Origin: Prevotella sp.
Lineage (GTDB): Bacteria; Bacteroidota; Bacteroidia; Bacteroidales; Bacteroidaceae
Reading direction: 5' to 3'
DNA: 64,000 bases
NCBI GenBank assembly: GCA_017483185.1
Contig: JAFULM010000049.1
Span: forward strand, 25,318 to 89,317
In this document: in pieces, positions 62,128 through 64,000 of the stretch
How the letters are laid out: each line of letters begins with the position of its first letter
How positions within the stretch are numbered: position 1 is the stretch's first letter
The notes under the pieces: generated by a model
The model's database searches: none
What the model was told of the DNA's origin: nothing
What the model saw: the letters and a program-made list of their open reading frames with translations, nothing else
Position numbers and translations under genes: made by a program

Positions 62128-62883
62128 CTATCTGATATATGGTTTCACGGCATCAATACTCCAAGCATAGTTTAGGTTTGCTTGTGAACCATCAGCAAAA
62201 GAACCTGACGTAATGCCTACTACCTCACCATATTCGTTGATAAGAGCACCGCCACTGCTACCATGGTCGATGAGTGCGCTAATTTGCATAAGATTGTCGG
62301 CACGCCACTGAGACACCTCGCCTGAGGAGAAGGTGTTTTCAAGACCGCGGGGACTTCCAATAGCATACACTTTCTCACCGATTTTAGGTTTGTCAGTAGC
62401 AATGGGGATGTAGTTTGTGTTTTCACAATCTACTCGGAATAAAATAAAATCCTCTTGCTCACTCTTTTGTATGACCTCAGTAACTTTGTAGGCTTCATCG
62501 CTCCCTACAAGTTTGATTTGCTCAAGACCAATACCAGTTCCCTTGAAAACATGATAGTTACTTACTGCAAGACCTTCGTTGTCAATAAAGAAACCTGAAC
62601 CTTGGTAAGCATTAGAGCCGTCTGTCGTGAATACCATGAACACAGCACTGCCATAGCGTTCAAAGATTTGTGACCCTTCAAGTTTGTCGCTGGATCGTTT
62701 ATTCACAATCTTACTCTTACGAGAAGCAGAGCGTGAAGACTTCCTGTCTGAACGGTCAGCCATCGTAGTGCCAGGGCGTTCACGGTCGCGACGGTGGCCA
62801 GACTTGTGAGCGCACGATACAAAAAGCAATACCAATAAGCATAGTATGACAGCACAATATTTAGTTTTCTTTTTTTTCAGCAT
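62128..62883 (-). CDS. Trypsin-like serine protease lipoprotein
   Basis: This 251-residue exported protease has a signal and lipobox (LVLLFVSC, Cys24), a basic Arg/Ser-rich linker (about 27-65), and an S1C-like domain with His111 in SNYHVF, Asp145 in EQEDFIL and Ser210 in DHGSSGGALIN. It has no PDZ domain, unlike DegP. Its start (ATG 62883) lies inside the end of the MotB-like gene, so the two are coupled. Protease and MotB-like partner form an operon with the small membrane protein upstream. Confidence 0.85.
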   Translation of the reverse strand: MLKKKKTKYCAVILCLLVLLFVSCAHKSGHRRDRERPGTTMADRSDRKSSRSASRKSKIVNKRSSDKLEGSQIFERYGSAVFMVFTTDGSNAYQGSGFFIDNEGLAVSNYHVFKGTGIGLEQIKLVGSDEAYKVTEVIQKSEQEDFILFRVDCENTNYIPIATDKPKIGEKVYAIGSPRGLENTFSSGEVSQWRADNLMQISALIDHGSSGGALINEYGEVVGITSGSFADGSQANLNYAWSIDAVKPYIR

Positions 62884-63547
62884 CTTCAATAATATTTTTG
62901 GGTATTATGTGAATAACAAAGCGTTGATTGTCAATTTCCTTAGAGCCTCTTTCACGCATGAGAGTTGCATCAAGCTGTTTGAAACGTTCGGTGCCTTCAC
63001 CGCCTGTGTAGCCAAAGTTGTATCGACCGTCACCACTACCAGCAATCTGAAACTCGCAGTTTGCTCCAAAATCAATGTGGCAAATATCCTTCCAGAACTT
63101 CATCAGTGTGAGCGCACGTTGGAAACTCCAGTCGTAGTTGGCATCTGTCAGTTTTTGTGAATTGCGCGAAGCCTGCCCTTCAATGATGAGCAAGTACTGA
63201 TTGCTTTCGTTTTTATCAAGAAACTCCTTGATTTCAGTACCAGCCCTATGTAGTCTTGCTGTATCTGCTTGCAGGTCTGCAAGACGATATCTTGTTTCTT
63301 TGAAGAAACATCTTACATCAAGAACGTATTTCTTGTATTCTGCCTTATACGCAAAGTTCTTTGAACGACCAAGTTCCTTGGTTGATGCTTCCACTTTTTT
63401 GATTTCTTCAAGTTGCTTCTCCGTCGCTTCCATACGCTTATGCAAGAGTACGATAACAAGGACAAAGAGTGTAAGCATGATGAAGAATAGGCTCGTCATC
63501 AAATCAGAGTAACTTGTCCAAAAAAAGGATTCTTTCTTCTCTGCCAT
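62861..63547 (-). CDS. MotB/ZorB-like protein with OmpA-like peptidoglycan-binding domain
   Basis: This 228-residue protein has one N-terminal helix (LMTSLFFIMLTLFVLVIVLL) with Asp15 in FFWTSYSDLM at the place of the MotB/ZorB ion-channel aspartate. A coiled coil (about 38-105) follows, then an OmpA-like domain (LLIIEGQASR, DWSFQRALTLMKFW, QRFVIHIIPK). ZorB of Zorya anti-phage systems has this build, but no MotA/ZorA gene is seen in this operon. It may be encoded outside the window or replaced by the small membrane protein. Confidence 0.8.
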   Translation of the reverse strand: MAEKKESFFWTSYSDLMTSLFFIMLTLFVLVIVLLHKRMEATEKQLEEIKKVEASTKELGRSKNFAYKAEYKKYVLDVRCFFKETRYRLADLQADTARLHRAGTEIKEFLDKNESNQYLLIIEGQASRNSQKLTDANYDWSFQRALTLMKFWKDICHIDFGANCEFQIAGSGDGRYNFGYTGGEGTERFKQLDATLMRERGSKEIDNQRFVIHIIPKNIIEDAEKKEN

Positions 63548-63561
63548 ATAAACTAAACGTA

Positions 63562-63831
63562 TTATGGATTATTGGTGCTGTGTACTTGGTTGTTAGGTGC
63601 TAATTGTGATGTGGACGGTATAGACGAGTGTTGAACAGGTTGTGTCTCTACGCTATCAACACTGATTGGAGCGTTCATGATAGAGTCTGTATCATCAGCT
63701 TCACTTATGGTAGCAGTGTCAGATGGTGAATTATCTTCAGCAAACCAGATGTTGTATATTGTGTTCGAGATACAAGCTAAAGCAATGAGTATTACAGAAA
63801 CTACAATTGTCCATTTCATCCATCCAGACAA
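63562..63831 (-). CDS. Small single-helix membrane protein of the MotB-like operon
   Basis: This protein of about 89 residues (TTG start; ATG at Met5 gives 85) has one membrane helix (WTIVVSVILIALACISNTIY) and a Ser/Thr/Pro/Gln-rich extracytoplasmic tail. It has no recognised family. The frame stays open upstream to a TAA near 63895 and reads ICNCAEASPYATPQI before the TTG, which looks coding, so the start may be further upstream with an unusual codon. 14 bp before the MotB-like gene. Confidence 0.6.
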   Translation of the reverse strand: MSGWMKWTIVVSVILIALACISNTIYNIWFAEDNSPSDTATISEADDTDSIMNAPISVDSVETQPVQHSSIPSTSQLAPNNQVHSTNNP

Positions 63832-63946
63832 TATCTGCGGTGTGGCATATGGAGAAGCTTCGGCACAGTTGCAAATATCCGTGGCTTATTTTTGTAGTAT
63901 AGGTCTATATTTTCTTGTTTAATGCTTAAATGTTTATAAGAAGCAT

Positions 63947-63954
63947 TACCTTTG
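63947..63954 (+). promoter_or_regulatory. -7 box at the right window edge
   Basis: TACCTTTG, with its last G 6 nt before ATG 63960, implying a leaderless or nearly leaderless transcript if that ATG is used. Confidence 0.45.
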
Positions 63955-63959
63955 CACTC

Positions 63960-64000
63960 ATGAGTAAGCAATCGGCATTTGACTATAAGATTCTGGCAAG
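63960..64000 (+). CDS. Start of a possible gene running off the window
   Basis: ATG 63960 opens MSKQSAFDYKILA to the last base with no stop. It diverges from the MotB-like operon and follows a promoter box. Only 13 codons are visible, so identity cannot be given and the call is tentative. Confidence 0.35.
   Translation, partial: MSKQSAFDYKILA

Overview
The window looks like a chromosomal segment from a member of the order Bacteroidales, most likely Prevotellaceae (Prevotella/Segatella-like). The reasons are: Bacteroidetes-type promoters (TTTG, about 20 nt, then TAnnTTTG) before many genes; a TonB-dependent receptor with SusD-independent partner lipoproteins; a C10 peptidase and a BspA-like remnant, both ending in type IX secretion style tails; a tmRNA tag GENNYALAA; lipoproteins with short lipoboxes; and few Shine-Dalgarno sequences. 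The backbone is of moderate GC. The last 8 kb (from about 55.85 kb) is clearly more AT-rich and looks acquired.

Layout. 0-10 kb: the end of mfd, a lipoprotein that is a degenerate FtsI/PBP paralog, ridA-ilvA, an hsp20 gene with a sigma-54 type promoter, tRNA-Glu, a sodium:solute symporter, a HAD phosphatase, trxB and a glutathione peroxidase. These are separated by unusually long inverted repeats. 10-20 kb: a candidate small RNA, rpmE2, and a nucleic-acid-oriented outer-membrane cluster (TonB receptor, DUF5689 and DUF6359 lipoproteins, a DNA/RNA non-specific endonuclease broken by a frameshift, and a divergent secreted endonuclease/exonuclease/phosphatase), then a DNA glycosylase-family gene and uridine kinase. 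20-28 kb: palindromes and GGGCCC-rich repeats, a C10 cysteine protease, an HdeD-like membrane protein, a histidine phosphatase, a repeat-rich secreted protein, and Wzi with a small lipoprotein. 28-51 kb: a capsule/exopolysaccharide locus on the minus strand (Wza-like exporter, flippase, chain-length protein, polymerase, five glycosyltransferases, two initiating sugar transferases, sugar dehydrogenase, dehydratase, aminotransferase, acetyltransferase). It is interrupted at 33.9-36.6 kb by an AAA-ATPase/PD-(D/E)XK gene flanked by palindromes and repeats. 51-55.5 kb: ssrA, tRNA-His, and a sigma-54 activator - LptE - TPR - SecG operon.

55.5-64 kb is an AT-rich defence island inserted into a BspA-like gene, of which only the 3' end survives. 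It holds an RloA/RloB pair, a Hachiman-like nuclease + helicase pair (helicase frameshifted), remnants of a type III restriction subunit, and a minus-strand operon running to near the window end that encodes a small membrane protein, a MotB/ZorB-like protein and a trypsin-like lipoprotein. This last combination is the best candidate for an undescribed system.

The most striking non-coding feature is a set of eight inverted repeats with 32-76 bp arms that are perfect or have one mismatch. Two of them are copies of the same 127 bp MITE-like element. There is also a degenerate GGGCCC-rich repeat family at three sites. No transposase, integrase, rRNA or CRISPR array was seen.
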